DNA of 64,000 bases. Origin: CAZLMG01 sp964560765. GTDB lineage: Bacteria > Bdellovibrionota_B > Oligoflexia > Oligoflexales > CAZLMG01. Within the stretch, counting starts at the first letter, position 1. Each line of letters starts with the position of its first letter. Both the position numbers and the translations under genes were made by a program. Positions 1 through 8,755 of the stretch are shown piece by piece. The stretch lies in assembly GCA_964560765.1 (NCBI GenBank), contig CAZLMG010000007.1, positions 62,001 to 126,000 on the forward strand, read 5' to 3'. The notes beneath the pieces are model-generated. The model did no database searches. It saw nothing but the letters and a program-made list of their open reading frames with translations, and was not told the DNA's origin.

Positions 1-986
1 GAGAATCGCCCGAGAATAACGAAACCGACCGCCAAGATTGAAAATGGCGCCATCGGTAAACCCGGTATGATGGCCATGATGGATAGCAAACCTGCGCAAA
101 CAAATATGGGCTTTGGATGCAGGAAGAACTGATCCGTGACGGCTTCGCTAAGGCCGCGCGATTCTCCTGCTCGCGTAACAACGATACCTGCCGCAGTAGA
201 GATGATGAGCGCTGGAACCTGAGAAACGAGACCATCACCAACTGTCAGCAGTGTGAAGACTTCTGCCGCCTCGGCGAAAGACATGCTGTAGGTGACAACG
301 CCGAGAATGAGGCCAACGATAATGTTGATGGCGGTAATGATAATGCCGGCGATGGCGTCACCGCGAACAAACTTACTCGCACCGTCCATGGCTCCGTAAA
401 AGTCCGCCTCGCGTTCAACTTTCGAACGACGGGCTCGGGCCTCATCACGGTCAATCAGTCCTGCGTTGAGTTCTGCATCGATCGACATTTGTTTGCCTGG
501 CATGGCGTCCAATGTAAATCGCGCGCCAACTTCCGCAACACGGCCGGCACCCTTAGTGATAACAATAAAGTTGATGACAACGAGGATGACAAAGATCACG
601 AAACCGACGAAGTAGTTGCCGCCGACAACAAAATTTCCGAATGCAGCAACCACCTCGCTCACATTCCCTGAGACGCCATCCAGCAGAATGCTTCGGGTGG
701 TGGCTACGTTCAAGCCAAGGCGCAGCAGCGTTGTGATCAGCAATATGGTAGGGAATGTGGAGAAATCAAGCGGCTCTTTCACGTAAATGGAAATCAGCAA
801 GACCATAAATGCTGAGATGATAGAAACACACAAGAGAAGGTCTAGAATCAGTGGTGGCAGAGGCACAATCATGATCAGCAAGATGCCAATCAACCCGAAC
901 GCAAAGTGTATGTCAGGGCTCTTGATGAGAGCCATGAAGCCTGTTGCTGGTTCTGTAGTGGTTGCAGCTGCCTTGGTTGCCATCAT
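1..986 (-). CDS. flhA: Flagellar export apparatus protein FlhA (3' part outside window)
   Basis: Integral membrane component of the flagellar type III export gate, where its cytoplasmic domain docks chaperone-substrate complexes. Reading the minus strand from 986 gives about 328 residues of the N-terminal membrane half. They include the hydrophobic run LIMIVPLPPLILD, then TTLLRLGLNVATTRSILL, NFIVITKGAGRVAEV and GDGLVSQVPALIISTAAG, all characteristic of FlhA. The family is usually near 690 residues, so a little over half is missing. The ATG at 986 overlaps the flhB stop in an ATGA, which suggests coupled translation; a second ATG follows at once. It is the last gene seen of the fliL-to-flhA operon. 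Confidence 0.95.
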   Translation of the reverse strand, partial: MMATKAAATTTEPATGFMALIKSPDIHFAFGLIGILLIMIVPLPPLILDLLLCVSIISAFMVLLISIYVKEPLDFSTFPTILLITTLLRLGLNVATTRSILLDGVSGNVSEVVAAFGNFVVGGNYFVGFVIFVILVVINFIVITKGAGRVAEVGARFTLDAMPGKQMSIDAELNAGLIDRDEARARRSKVEREADFYGAMDGASKFVRGDAIAGIIITAINIIVGLILGVVTYSMSFAEAAEVFTLLTVGDGLVSQVPALIISTAAGIVVTRAGESRGLSEAVTDQFFLHPKPIFVCAGLLSIMAIIPGLPMAPFSILAVGFVILGRF

Positions 987-2083
987 CTAGCTCCCTCTTG
1001 AGGGTGGCTTGGCTGCGCCTTTATGCCCTTGAGCTGAAAGACATATCTGATGACTTCGGACACAGCCTTGTAGAGGCTCTGTGGGATGTGCTGCCCAATT
1101 TCCAGCATTTTATATAAAGTTCGCGCGAGTGGCTTATCTTCAACAAGCGGTACTCCACTCTCTTTCGCAACTTCCTTAATCCGCTGTGCGATATGATCGA
1201 TGCCCTTAGCAACGACAATAGGCGCTGCCATTCCGTACTCGTACTTTAGAGCGACGGCAAAGTGAGTTGGGTTGGTGACGACAACAGTAGCTGTTTTGGT
1301 AGCGGTTAACATTTTTCGGGTTGCTGCGTCACGTTGCATGCGGCGCATTTTTCCCTTAACATGAGGGTCGACTTCGCGCTTTTTGATTTCCTCTTTAACC
1401 TCTTGCTTCGTCATGCGCATTTTGCTTTCGACCTGTCGCCAGTTGTAGATGTAGTCAACACCACCGACCAGTATCAAGAGTCCAGCAACAGCCCAGAATA
1501 GCTGCTCCGTAATTTCACCCCAGTGTGCCCAGGCGTGCATCATCGAAAAATTCATGAGCGCGGGAACAATCTTTAACTCGCCGCGAAGTATGAGGTAGGA
1601 GACGAGGAATATGCCGCAAAGCTTCGCAACTCCCTTGAATAACTCCAATAGAGACTGTGTGCCCAGCATGCGGGCTATGCCGGTGATAGGGTTCATGCGA
1701 TTGAATTCAGGCGTTAGCTTCTTCCAAGACCAGTTCAGTCTGGTTTGGGCGAGTGTAGTGGCAGTGGCGGCTATTGAAGCGACAGCCGCGACTGGAAGCA
1801 TAAGAATTAGAGTCTTGAACCAAATGGAGCTGGCGAACTCGAGTGCATTCTCCTGATTAACCTTGAAAGATCCTGCAATCTGGAAGGAGTGGATAAAAAG
1901 CTCTGCGAACAAATTAACAAAGGTTTGACCGAATGCGGAAAGGAAAACCACAGTTGCACCCAGGACAAATACCGAGGTGACCTCGCGTGACATGGCGATT
2001 TGGCCTCGCTCGCGGAACTCTTCGCGACGTTCCTGCGAGGCCTCTTCGGTTCGGTCATCATTATCTATGTCCTGATCAGCCAC
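983..2083 (-). CDS. flhB: Flagellar export switch protein FlhB
   Basis: Membrane protein of the flagellar type III apparatus that changes export specificity from rod/hook to filament substrates. It has 366 residues, the normal family length. It shows the charged N-terminus followed by hydrophobic segments and a basic linker (KMRMTKQEVKEE). The NPTH autocleavage motif lies in VVVTNPTHFAVALKYE, and the C-terminal domain continues to VPLVEDKPLARTLYKM. Cleavage between N and P is known for the family. The start is GTG, with GGGGA about eight bases upstream. It lies 14 bases after fliR and overlaps flhA by four. FliK, its partner in length control, is encoded at the other end of the window. Confidence 0.97.
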   Translation of the reverse strand: MADQDIDNDDRTEEASQERREEFRERGQIAMSREVTSVFVLGATVVFLSAFGQTFVNLFAELFIHSFQIAGSFKVNQENALEFASSIWFKTLILMLPVAAVASIAATATTLAQTRLNWSWKKLTPEFNRMNPITGIARMLGTQSLLELFKGVAKLCGIFLVSYLILRGELKIVPALMNFSMMHAWAHWGEITEQLFWAVAGLLILVGGVDYIYNWRQVESKMRMTKQEVKEEIKKREVDPHVKGKMRRMQRDAATRKMLTATKTATVVVTNPTHFAVALKYEYGMAAPIVVAKGIDHIAQRIKEVAKESGVPLVEDKPLARTLYKMLEIGQHIPQSLYKAVSEVIRYVFQLKGIKAQPSHPQEGAR

Positions 2084-2097
2084 GATCTAGTCCCCAA

Positions 2098-2871
2098 TCA
2101 GTACATTTGCCGGATGGCCGTTAGCGTCTTATCGTAACCTTCGAGAAATCGCTCTTGGAGCCAAGTCGGGTAGAGTGGCAGCGTAGCTGCATAGATCACC
2201 ATTCCCACGAACAGGCTTATTGGAAAGCTCAGAGCGAAAACGTTCAATTGTGGAACTGTTCTCGCCATGAGACCTAGTGCTGCCATTGTGAAGATAAGAG
2301 AGATGAGGACAGGAGCTGCAAGTTGAATGCCGATCTGAAAAATGGAAGCAGTCAGGTCGCTCAAGAGCTCAACCAGGTTGGGTCCGATGATGGCAGCGCC
2401 AGCAGGAATCGTCCTGAAGGTCTCAATAATGCCGCTGATGAACAGGTGATGCAGATTTAGACTGAAAAAAATCAACATAACAATGAGGCGGTGCAGCGCG
2501 GTAAAACTGTTCATCTGCTGGCCAGCATCAGGAATGAACAGGTTAGCCGCACCAAATCCCATCTGAAATCCGACGACGGACGCAGCCATGACGACGCCTT
2601 CAAAGATAATCTTGGAAGTAAAGCCAATAACTAGTCCAATTGAGATCTCGCGCAGAATGAGTGGTAGGTAGCCAATGGGATCATTGGGCACCTGCGCCCA
2701 TCCGGATGCCAATGTGGGAGCTACGACACCTGTGAGGGCTGCGGCCAACATGAGACGCGTACGAATAGGTACAGGTGCATCTCCAAAAATGGGCAAAGCA
2801 AACAAAATGGCGCCAATCCGCAAGAAGGCGACGGCATACGTCATCAGGATTTCTGGCTGAATGTTAAACAT
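2098..2871 (-). CDS. fliR: Flagellar export gate protein FliR
   Basis: Core subunit of the FliP/FliQ/FliR export channel. The 257 residues are strongly hydrophobic with about six membrane segments. FliR signatures are seen: FLRIGAILFALPIFGD near the N-terminus, LREISIGLVIGFTSKIIF in the middle and QLNVFALSFPISLFVGM near the end. I chose ATG 2871 (MFNIQPEIL) with GGA five bases upstream. An upstream in-frame TTG at 2880 would add three residues and is less likely. It sits between fliQ and flhB in the conserved fliP-Q-R-flhB-flhA order. Confidence 0.96.
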   Translation of the reverse strand: MFNIQPEILMTYAVAFLRIGAILFALPIFGDAPVPIRTRLMLAAALTGVVAPTLASGWAQVPNDPIGYLPLILREISIGLVIGFTSKIIFEGVVMAASVVGFQMGFGAANLFIPDAGQQMNSFTALHRLIVMLIFFSLNLHHLFISGIIETFRTIPAGAAIIGPNLVELLSDLTASIFQIGIQLAAPVLISLIFTMAALGLMARTVPQLNVFALSFPISLFVGMVIYAATLPLYPTWLQERFLEGYDKTLTAIRQMY

Positions 2872-2893
2872 CGTTTCCAATATCTTCTCGTTT

Positions 2894-3163
2894 CTAGCGG
2901 ATCACTGCCGGGATGTTGTTGATGAGCTCAACCGTAAAACCGATCATGGTTTGCATGATCCACGATCCGCACAGGACGAGAGCGACGGTCATAAGGAGGA
3001 TCTTAGGTATGAATGTGAGAGTCTGCTCGTTGATTTGAGTAGCAGCTTGAAATATAGAAACCGCCAAGCCTGTGAGAACCGCTGCCAGTAACGCAGGTGC
3101 GGAGACTTGCAGTGTCACCCAAATGGTTCTGGCGCCAAGGTCTAGGATAGTCTGAGCGGTCAT
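2894..3163 (-). CDS. fliQ: Flagellar export gate protein FliQ
   Basis: Small two-helix membrane subunit that packs around FliP/FliR in the flagellar export gate. The 89 residues have the FliQ pattern: a first hydrophobic segment, the conserved AVSIFQAATQINEQTLTFIPK region, then a second segment. Both size and position, eight bases behind fliP and 22 before fliR, match the family. Nothing unusual is seen. Confidence 0.96.
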   Translation of the reverse strand: MTAQTILDLGARTIWVTLQVSAPALLAAVLTGLAVSIFQAATQINEQTLTFIPKILLMTVALVLCGSWIMQTMIGFTVELINNIPAVIR

Positions 3164-3170
3164 TGTTCAC

Positions 3171-3968
3171 CTACATAAAAGTATTGTAACTGCGCACTAA
3201 GGACCCAACGATAAGCGACCATCCATCTACTAGGACAAACAAGACTAGCTTGAACGGCAATGAAATAATTGTCGGTGGAAGCATCATCATCCCCATAGCC
3301 ATTAGGATCGCAGAAATGACCATGTCTATAACCAAAAACGGAATGTAGATGATGAATCCAATTTGGAAGGCGGTCTTCAACTCGCTGATCAAGAAGGCGG
3401 GTAGAAGTGTAGTGAGGCTAACCTCTTCTTTGGTTTGCGGCTGCGGCAATTTGAGCATGCTCATGAAGAGAGCGAGATCAGATTCGCGGGTTTCTGCCAA
3501 CATGAACTTCTTTACGGGCTTTGTGAGCTCGTCAATGGCCTGATCTTGCGAAATCTTTTTCTCGGCGTAAGGGTCGTATGCACGAGTCTTGATTTCATCG
3601 ATGACAGGAGCCATCGTAAAAAGCGTAAGAAACAGTGAAAGCCCAACCAGTACCTGGTTTGGTGGTGTGGTTGGTGTGCCAATTGCCTGTCTGACGAATG
3701 AAAGCACGATGACGATGCGAGTGAACGATGTCATCATTAGCAAGATCGCAGGCGCTACAGATAGAACTGTGAGTAGTGCCAGTATCTTGATGGCTGGCAC
3801 AACTTCTTCTGGCTGATCGGCTTCGGAAAGTGACAGCGAGAGTGACGGAATCCCGCCATCCGCTAGAGCAGTTTGGTCAAGACCGAGACACACTACCATT
3901 GCCAAAAAAGGCAACAGGCAGCAAATGGTGCCGCCTTCTTTGCGTCTCATATTTGGAGGAACGGGCAT
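3171..3968 (-). CDS. fliP: Flagellar export gate protein FliP
   Basis: Forms the pentameric FliP ring of the export channel. The 265 residues begin with a cleavable signal peptide (GGTICCLLPFLAMVVCLG), as is known for FliP. After it come the conserved TSFTRIVIVLSFVRQAIGT and PPNQVLVGLSLFLTLFTM, then IPFLVIDMVISAILMAMGMMMLPP near the end. The first ATG is preferred because AGG lies seven bases upstream, overlapping the end of fliO; another ATG six codons on is possible. FliO, encoded immediately upstream, is the known assembly helper of FliP. Confidence 0.97.
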   Translation of the reverse strand: MPVPPNMRRKEGGTICCLLPFLAMVVCLGLDQTALADGGIPSLSLSLSEADQPEEVVPAIKILALLTVLSVAPAILLMMTSFTRIVIVLSFVRQAIGTPTTPPNQVLVGLSLFLTLFTMAPVIDEIKTRAYDPYAEKKISQDQAIDELTKPVKKFMLAETRESDLALFMSMLKLPQPQTKEEVSLTTLLPAFLISELKTAFQIGFIIYIPFLVIDMVISAILMAMGMMMLPPTIISLPFKLVLFVLVDGWSLIVGSLVRSYNTFM

Positions 3969-3976
3969 AAACTAAC

Positions 3977-5032
3977 CTATGCAATTTGAGGCAAATTCTT
4001 TAGGCGCTCTCGTATCATTTTCGTGACGTCGTTGACGGATTGTGTGCTCGCCTTGTCTTTAGCGGGAGCATTGCTTTGCACAATTTTCCGTTGTGGTTTT
4101 TCATTCTTGGTTGGAGTTCGCATCTCCAGGTTCGTGCGTTGTGGGGGTGTAAAAGATTGGCCGCTCTCATTTCCGGCGCTTTGTTCTGGTAAAGCTCTTT
4201 GTGGAGCAGCTGCCATGGCTTGCATGAAGCTGGCCGGGAGCATTGGCTGCGAAGAGGGTTGGCTCAGAGTCGTCAAAAACTGAATCCCCGTTGGAGTGAT
4301 GCTCAAAAGGATCTTCTCTCCGGCCGCCTCGATGAGACGAAGCTGCTGCTTGTGCCCAAGGCTCTGCGTTGCTAGGGTGCGAATAAGCGGCTCATCGACG
4401 TTTCGACTCGGCTGCTTGCGAAGTCGCATTCTTGGCCGCAGCCAATAGAGAAACCCAATCATGAACATGCCGGCAACGGCGAACCAGGTTGATATTTTCA
4501 AGTTTCGCTTCAACTTGTTGTCGAAGGCTGCAAATGAGGCCGCTTTTCCATCCTGAGGTTTAAGCAATTCAGAGGGCATTTTCCCGGCGTCTGATTCCAC
4601 TTGTGTAGATGCGATTACGGCGTCGGCGCCGGAGTGCGCTACAGAGATGATGAACTGCCTTTCCAGCACATCGGAGCGCCACAGATTAATGTCCTTCGGG
4701 GCGTTTGGCAGCAAGAAGATGCGGAATGCAGCATCTTTCTCGGTAGCCTGAAAGGCGACGATCTTGGCGATAATTTTTCCATCACCCTCCTGGAACTGGC
4801 CAGGATTAGTAACCATGGTATTGGGTAAGTCGAATTGCAGGAAGTTTCCGTGCAATTTTGGTGTGACCTGAGCCCATACCGGCTTCTCACTCAATCGCAG
4901 TGTTACCGCAGTAAGATTTTCTTGTGTGTCAATTGTAATATCGCCCAGCGTCACTGGGGCAACGCTGGCAAAAACTTTCGCTGCGAGTGAGATTGCGCTG
5001 AGAGATAGTGCCATTCGCCATCGATTTAACAT
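3977..5032 (-). CDS. fliO: FliO-like flagellar assembly protein with long periplasmic domain
   Basis: Position between fliN and fliP, and a single membrane segment (STWFAVAGMFMIGFLYWL) followed by a short conserved fold, identify it as FliO. The tell-tale stretch is LATQSLGHKQQLRLIEAAGEKILLSI. FliO stabilises FliP during gate assembly. At 351 residues it is two to three times the usual size. A signal peptide and about 130 residues with an AMIN-like beta pattern (DITIDTQENLTAVTLRLS, then FLQFDLPNTMV) precede the membrane segment. A Pro/Gln/Lys-rich tail of about 90 residues follows the FliO fold. AMIN domains bind envelope structures in other proteins; that role here is inference. GGAGAG seven bases before the ATG supports the start. 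Confidence 0.85.
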   Translation of the reverse strand: MLNRWRMALSLSAISLAAKVFASVAPVTLGDITIDTQENLTAVTLRLSEKPVWAQVTPKLHGNFLQFDLPNTMVTNPGQFQEGDGKIIAKIVAFQATEKDAAFRIFLLPNAPKDINLWRSDVLERQFIISVAHSGADAVIASTQVESDAGKMPSELLKPQDGKAASFAAFDNKLKRNLKISTWFAVAGMFMIGFLYWLRPRMRLRKQPSRNVDEPLIRTLATQSLGHKQQLRLIEAAGEKILLSITPTGIQFLTTLSQPSSQPMLPASFMQAMAAAPQRALPEQSAGNESGQSFTPPQRTNLEMRTPTKNEKPQRKIVQSNAPAKDKASTQSVNDVTKMIRERLKNLPQIA

Positions 5033-5076
5033 CAGGATCTCTCCGTCATGCAGACTGTAAGGATTTCCAGAGCTGG

Positions 5077-5520
5077 CTATGCAGATTCTTTGCCGAACGC
5101 TAGGTCACCTAAACCAAACTGTGAAACTACGTCAGTTAACCGTACGCCAAACTTCTCATTCACAACGACGACTTCGCCCATGGCGACCAGCTTGTCGTTG
5201 ATCAGGATCTCCATAGGCTCACCCGCGATCTTGTCCAATTCGATGACAGACCCCTGTCCGAGTTGAAGGAGGTCGTTGACCAACATCTTTGTGCGGCCCA
5301 GCTCAACAGAGACCTTGAGTGGGACATCCAAGATCATTTTGAGCTTGGAAAAGTCGGTTTTGCCGACGCGGCCGTCTTCCCCACCAGCCCGGCTCGGAGC
5401 ATCGGCGTCTTGATTCTCGCCGGCGTTGGTACCAGAGTCACTTGTGGCGTCTGCTAAAGCCTCGTCAAAATCACTTCCAAGGCCAAAATCATCCGGACTC
5501 ATTCCTTGCTGGTCAGACAC
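5077..5520 (-). CDS. fliN: Flagellar motor switch protein FliN
   Basis: C-ring subunit that with FliM and FliG sets rotation direction and helps dock export cargo. The C-terminal 75 residues are a classic SpoA/FliN domain: LDVPLKVSVELGRTKM, then LLQLGQGSVIELDKIAGEP and VVVNEKFGVRLTDVVS. An acidic, low-complexity N-terminal extension of about 65 residues precedes it. Start choice: the ATG at 5535 lies inside the sequence AAGGAGGT, a near-perfect ribosome binding site placed for the GTG at 5520. The protein therefore most likely begins MSDQQG and has 147 residues. Confidence 0.93.
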   Translation of the reverse strand: MSDQQGMSPDDFGLGSDFDEALADATSDSGTNAGENQDADAPSRAGGEDGRVGKTDFSKLKMILDVPLKVSVELGRTKMLVNDLLQLGQGSVIELDKIAGEPMEILINDKLVAMGEVVVVNEKFGVRLTDVVSQFGLGDLAFGKESA

Positions 5521-5545
5521 GCGGACCTCCTTCATTGAGCTCGCG

Positions 5546-6529
5546 TTATAGATCGATCATGGATTCGGTAACTTTGATGGCGCGATTCCCCTTCATGATT
5601 CCGGGTATGCCGCGAAACTTAGGTACTCCCTCGACAAGAACATCAAGTGGAGCTGTCGCATCGGTATTAAGTTGGATGATATCCCCTGGGGTGAGGTGCA
5701 TAAGGTCTTCCACGGAAATATTGGCGTCACCGAGTTTGACCAACATATTGGCGGAAGTTTGCATGATCTGTTCTTTGATGCGGTTAATCCAGATGAAGTC
5801 GACTTCCAATTGTTCGCTTTGAAATCCGACAGACAGCTTTGACTTGATGGGCTCGAGCGTAGCGTATGGAATTACAATTTTTATGGTGCCTGAAACCTTC
5901 TCCAGCTCGACGTCCAGCGTTGTGGCTATGACCACGTCTGACGGTGGTACGACTGCTACGAATTGTGGATTGATCTCAGTTCGGCTATAGCCGATTTTCA
6001 GCGGGTAAACTGGTTCCCATGCTTTCTCTAAGTCATCAATGGCCGACAGTACGACACGGCGAGCAATCTTAATCTCGATTTGAGTAAAATCTTTTCCTTC
6101 GATCTTGGTGTATGGGACGTCATTTCCTCCAAAGAAGCTATCAACCAGCGCGTAAAGCAGCTTTGATTCGATAACCATAACCGCGGCGCCGCGAAGTGGG
6201 TCAAGTCTGAGGATGTTTAAGCAGCTTGGCAACGGCAGGGAGTTCATAAATTCAGAAAACTTCAGAGGGCCGGTTGAGTTGACACTCAGGTTTGCCATCT
6301 TGCGCAAGGCATTGGAAAGCGTCACACGAAACAGTCGGATAAAACGATCATGGATGATGTCCAGGGTGGGCATCCGGCCCCGAATGATTCGATCTTGGTT
6401 AGCCAAGTCGTATTGGACGACGCCGCTGCTTAGCCCGTCTGCCGACGAGGGCTCGTCCGAATCGACTCGATTGTCCGATACGGCCGAGAGCAGTGCATCG
6501 ACTTCGCTTTGAGAGAGGACTTGACTCAC
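5546..6529 (-). CDS. fliM: Flagellar motor switch protein FliM
   Basis: C-ring protein that binds phosphorylated CheY and transmits switching to FliG. The 327 residues match the family. The N-terminal LSQSEVDALLSAVS is the CheY-binding EID-type peptide region. A CheC-like middle domain carries GPLKFSEFMNSLPLPSCLNI and FFGGNDVP. The C-terminal FliN-like domain contains VSVEDLMHLTPGDIIQLNTDA. Start is GTG with AGGT six bases upstream; that site overlaps the TAG stop of fliL, so the two are probably translationally coupled. Confidence 0.97.
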   Translation of the reverse strand: MSQVLSQSEVDALLSAVSDNRVDSDEPSSADGLSSGVVQYDLANQDRIIRGRMPTLDIIHDRFIRLFRVTLSNALRKMANLSVNSTGPLKFSEFMNSLPLPSCLNILRLDPLRGAAVMVIESKLLYALVDSFFGGNDVPYTKIEGKDFTQIEIKIARRVVLSAIDDLEKAWEPVYPLKIGYSRTEINPQFVAVVPPSDVVIATTLDVELEKVSGTIKIVIPYATLEPIKSKLSVGFQSEQLEVDFIWINRIKEQIMQTSANMLVKLGDANISVEDLMHLTPGDIIQLNTDATAPLDVLVEGVPKFRGIPGIMKGNRAIKVTESMIDL

Positions 6530-6536
6530 TGGGTAC

Positions 6537-7196
6537 CTACTCGATGATGAAGTCAGTGATATAGACTGCCTCTAGGGGCTTACTCATGTAGCGATTGAGT
6601 CGAATGAGAATTTCGCGGCGCAGCTGCGCCTTGCCATCTGGCCCAAGGAGAAACTCGCGCGATTTTCTGCTGACAACACCAACAACGGCATCACGGAGCT
6701 GAGGCAGCCGCTTTTCTATTTCGGCTTTTTGATCCGGACCGCCCTTATATTCGACCGCTACGGACAAGCGGACGTAGTGATTTTCTAGAGGATTGCCCAG
6801 GTTTAGGTGAAACGCTTTGAATTCGTAGGTTTCGCCGAATTCGCCTGTGGAGTCGCCTGTGCCCCCCTTACCTGCCGCGCCCGCCTTTTGCTCGCCACCT
6901 TCGGTCTTGACCGGGCCTGGCCCATTATCGCCTGTCGTTGGGGCTTTTGCAGCGCCCTCCTCGTCGCCTCCCTTACCAGCCTCCGACTTGGGCTCATTTG
7001 CGCGAGCAGCTGATTGATCGGCATGCTCGTCGCCGCCCCCGCCCATCAGGAACATGGCGGCGGCTCCCGCTACGGCAATGATCGCCACAGCGCCCCCGAT
7101 GATGATCAATTTCTTCTTTTTGGATGGTGCGACATCCCCTGAAGCTTCGGTTGCTTCGGAGGAGTCCTTACCTTTGTCTTCTGCTTTATCTGCCAC
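6537..7196 (-). CDS. fliL: Flagellar basal-body-associated protein FliL
   Basis: Inner-membrane protein that surrounds stators at the basal body. The 219 residues show a short cytoplasmic lysine-rich start, one membrane helix (KLIIIGGAVAIIAVAGAAAMF), a Gly/Glu/Lys-rich linker of about 70 residues and the periplasmic FliL domain. That domain runs from YEFKAFHLNLGNPLENHYVRL to the end (LNRYMSKPLEAVYITDFIIE). The linker is longer than in enteric FliL. Start is GTG with GAGGTG about seven bases upstream. It is the first gene of the flagellar operon, directly behind the sigma-54-like promoter. Confidence 0.94.
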   Translation of the reverse strand: MADKAEDKGKDSSEATEASGDVAPSKKKKLIIIGGAVAIIAVAGAAAMFLMGGGGDEHADQSAARANEPKSEAGKGGDEEGAAKAPTTGDNGPGPVKTEGGEQKAGAAGKGGTGDSTGEFGETYEFKAFHLNLGNPLENHYVRLSVAVEYKGGPDQKAEIEKRLPQLRDAVVGVVSRKSREFLLGPDGKAQLRREILIRLNRYMSKPLEAVYITDFIIE

Positions 7197-7226
7197 GTTA
7201 ATACACCTCGCTAGCCCGAGACTGTT

Positions 7227-7241
7227 ACAAGGAATGTGCCA
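7227..7241 (-). promoter_or_regulatory. Sigma-54-type promoter for the fliL operon
   Basis: Read on the minus strand the element is TGGCACA, TTCC, TTGT. It has the invariant -24 GG and correct 10-base spacing to a -12 element that differs from TTGC by its last base. A start near 7215 would give a leader of about 19 bases holding the fliL ribosome binding site. Sigma-54 control of flagellar genes is known in many bacteria; its use here is inference. Confidence 0.62.
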
Positions 7242-7460
7242 AGGTTACCTGCTTGGGGCCGATAGGGTTTTGTGCCGGGTTGCAACCAGGAATGCTTGGG
7301 TGACAAATTGAATCTATTTTCGAATATGTAAAAATCATTTAGCATGATGCTGAGATGTAACCGTTATCAATCTGGCACTTACGCCAATTTTCTGACGTCA
7401 TGAAATTGACGTTTTTGACCTTTTGTTTAGTCGCACAATTGTCTGTTGAGGATTGTAGTT

Positions 7461-8750
7461 ATGATGGGTTTCTGGCTATTGATGACCGCCATCGCATTGA
7501 CGGTTCTTTTCGCGCCCCTCCAGAGTGCAATCGGCGAGCCCGAGGCCATGGAACTTTCTGGAGATGTAGAGGCAGATTTTTCCTATATTGATGAGATTCG
7601 CAATCCGACTGGTTCGCCAGTACTGCTGCCGACGACTTCGCTTTGGTCCAACTCCGCCGTCGCGACAGCGCGTACCTTGGGCTTAACGCGATTTCGGGCG
7701 GCGATGGCTTGGCGAATAGTAAATCGCAGTGAGCTTACCGCCGTTTTTCGGCCAGATGCGTTGGCATGGTCCAGCGAGATTCCGAATAAGGTACTGGTTC
7801 CGGATCATGACAGCCGGGCTGGACTTAAGAGTGCGATAGGACGCCCGTACCGGTCCTCGCCGATGATCAAATTTATGGATGCGTACGAACTGAATTATCT
7901 GGCGACTGATCAGTTGAAAGTCGGCATCGGAGTTCGCGATTCCTCTTATCTTGAGCATATGTCCTATGAATCTGGTTTGGCATTTGGGCTGGCTGTTCAA
8001 TTGCCGAGGAGTTTCAATGCGGCATCCATTCAATGGTCAGGATTCGATAATACTGAAGGCTTTCGCCCGGGCGTGGCTCGAAGTGGTTATCGAGCTGGAA
8101 TCGCACTAACCAGCGGCCGGGGCGATCGAGGCGAATCATTAGATTTTAGTCGAGCATCTGAAGACTATGCCCCAACAAGCGCGGATCCCTATCTCGGAGT
8201 CCTGGTAGACCTTGAGTGGACGAAAGCTGAGCAGCTGTCCCTTGGCATGGTGTCGGGATATCGGAGCCAGAGAGATACCCTGGGCAGGGCAACGGACTTT
8301 TACGCTCAGCTCTACTCCCATTTTTGGTTTCTGGCTGGCCAACTGCCCTTTGCATCGGCAGTTGACATCAGGTACTCCAAGGAGTCGTGGATGTCTGAAC
8401 GATGGCGGGTTGCCGGTCTGGCTCAACAAAGCCTTAGCCTCACCAGCTCCTGTGAATACTTGCCGGGGCATCATGCCGGGCTTGGCTATTTCTGGGGCGC
8501 CAGTCAACGGCACAGAGATCTCTTGGCTCCACATCTGGTAGATAAAGTTTCTGGGTGGCAGGTGGACATGCAGTACCGGCGCCAATTTGACCCAGGTCTC
8601 TCGCTGGTGATTACCGCTGCACATGAGGCTCGAGGTGTCGACAGGGATGGCGAAATTATCGGTGGATTCGGAGCCAATGCCGACGATGATCGAGACTACG
8701 TTCGGCGAATTGCAATTGAAGTCTTGTATCGAACTGGTTTGACGCGCTGA
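7461..8750 (+). CDS. Predicted outer-membrane barrel protein, unrecognised
   Basis: I do not recognise a family. The N-terminus is a signal peptide (MMGFWLLMTAIALTVLFAP, then LQSAIG). The mature part alternates polar and aromatic residues in short strands with Gly-rich turns, as in a beta barrel. It ends VLYRTGLTR, without the usual terminal Phe. ATG 7461 is chosen because GAGG lies nine bases upstream; an in-frame TTG at 7446 is the alternative. Five bases separate it from the next gene, also a predicted barrel, so the two are probably co-transcribed. It points away from the flagellar operon across a 264-base shared intergenic region. Confidence 0.6.
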   Translation: MMGFWLLMTAIALTVLFAPLQSAIGEPEAMELSGDVEADFSYIDEIRNPTGSPVLLPTTSLWSNSAVATARTLGLTRFRAAMAWRIVNRSELTAVFRPDALAWSSEIPNKVLVPDHDSRAGLKSAIGRPYRSSPMIKFMDAYELNYLATDQLKVGIGVRDSSYLEHMSYESGLAFGLAVQLPRSFNAASIQWSGFDNTEGFRPGVARSGYRAGIALTSGRGDRGESLDFSRASEDYAPTSADPYLGVLVDLEWTKAEQLSLGMVSGYRSQRDTLGRATDFYAQLYSHFWFLAGQLPFASAVDIRYSKESWMSERWRVAGLAQQSLSLTSSCEYLPGHHAGLGYFWGASQRHRDLLAPHLVDKVSGWQVDMQYRRQFDPGLSLVITAAHEARGVDRDGEIIGGFGANADDDRDYVRRIAIEVLYRTGLTR

Positions 8751-8755
8751 CAGCC

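Noticed and set aside
117..671. 184-codon plus-strand reading frame at the left edge
   Set aside because: It lies wholly opposite flhA, whose reading gives clear FlhA motifs; this frame has no recognisable protein.
7374..7395. TGGCAC before the first barrel gene as a sigma-54 site
   Set aside because: There is no GC at the required distance, so the -12 element is absent.
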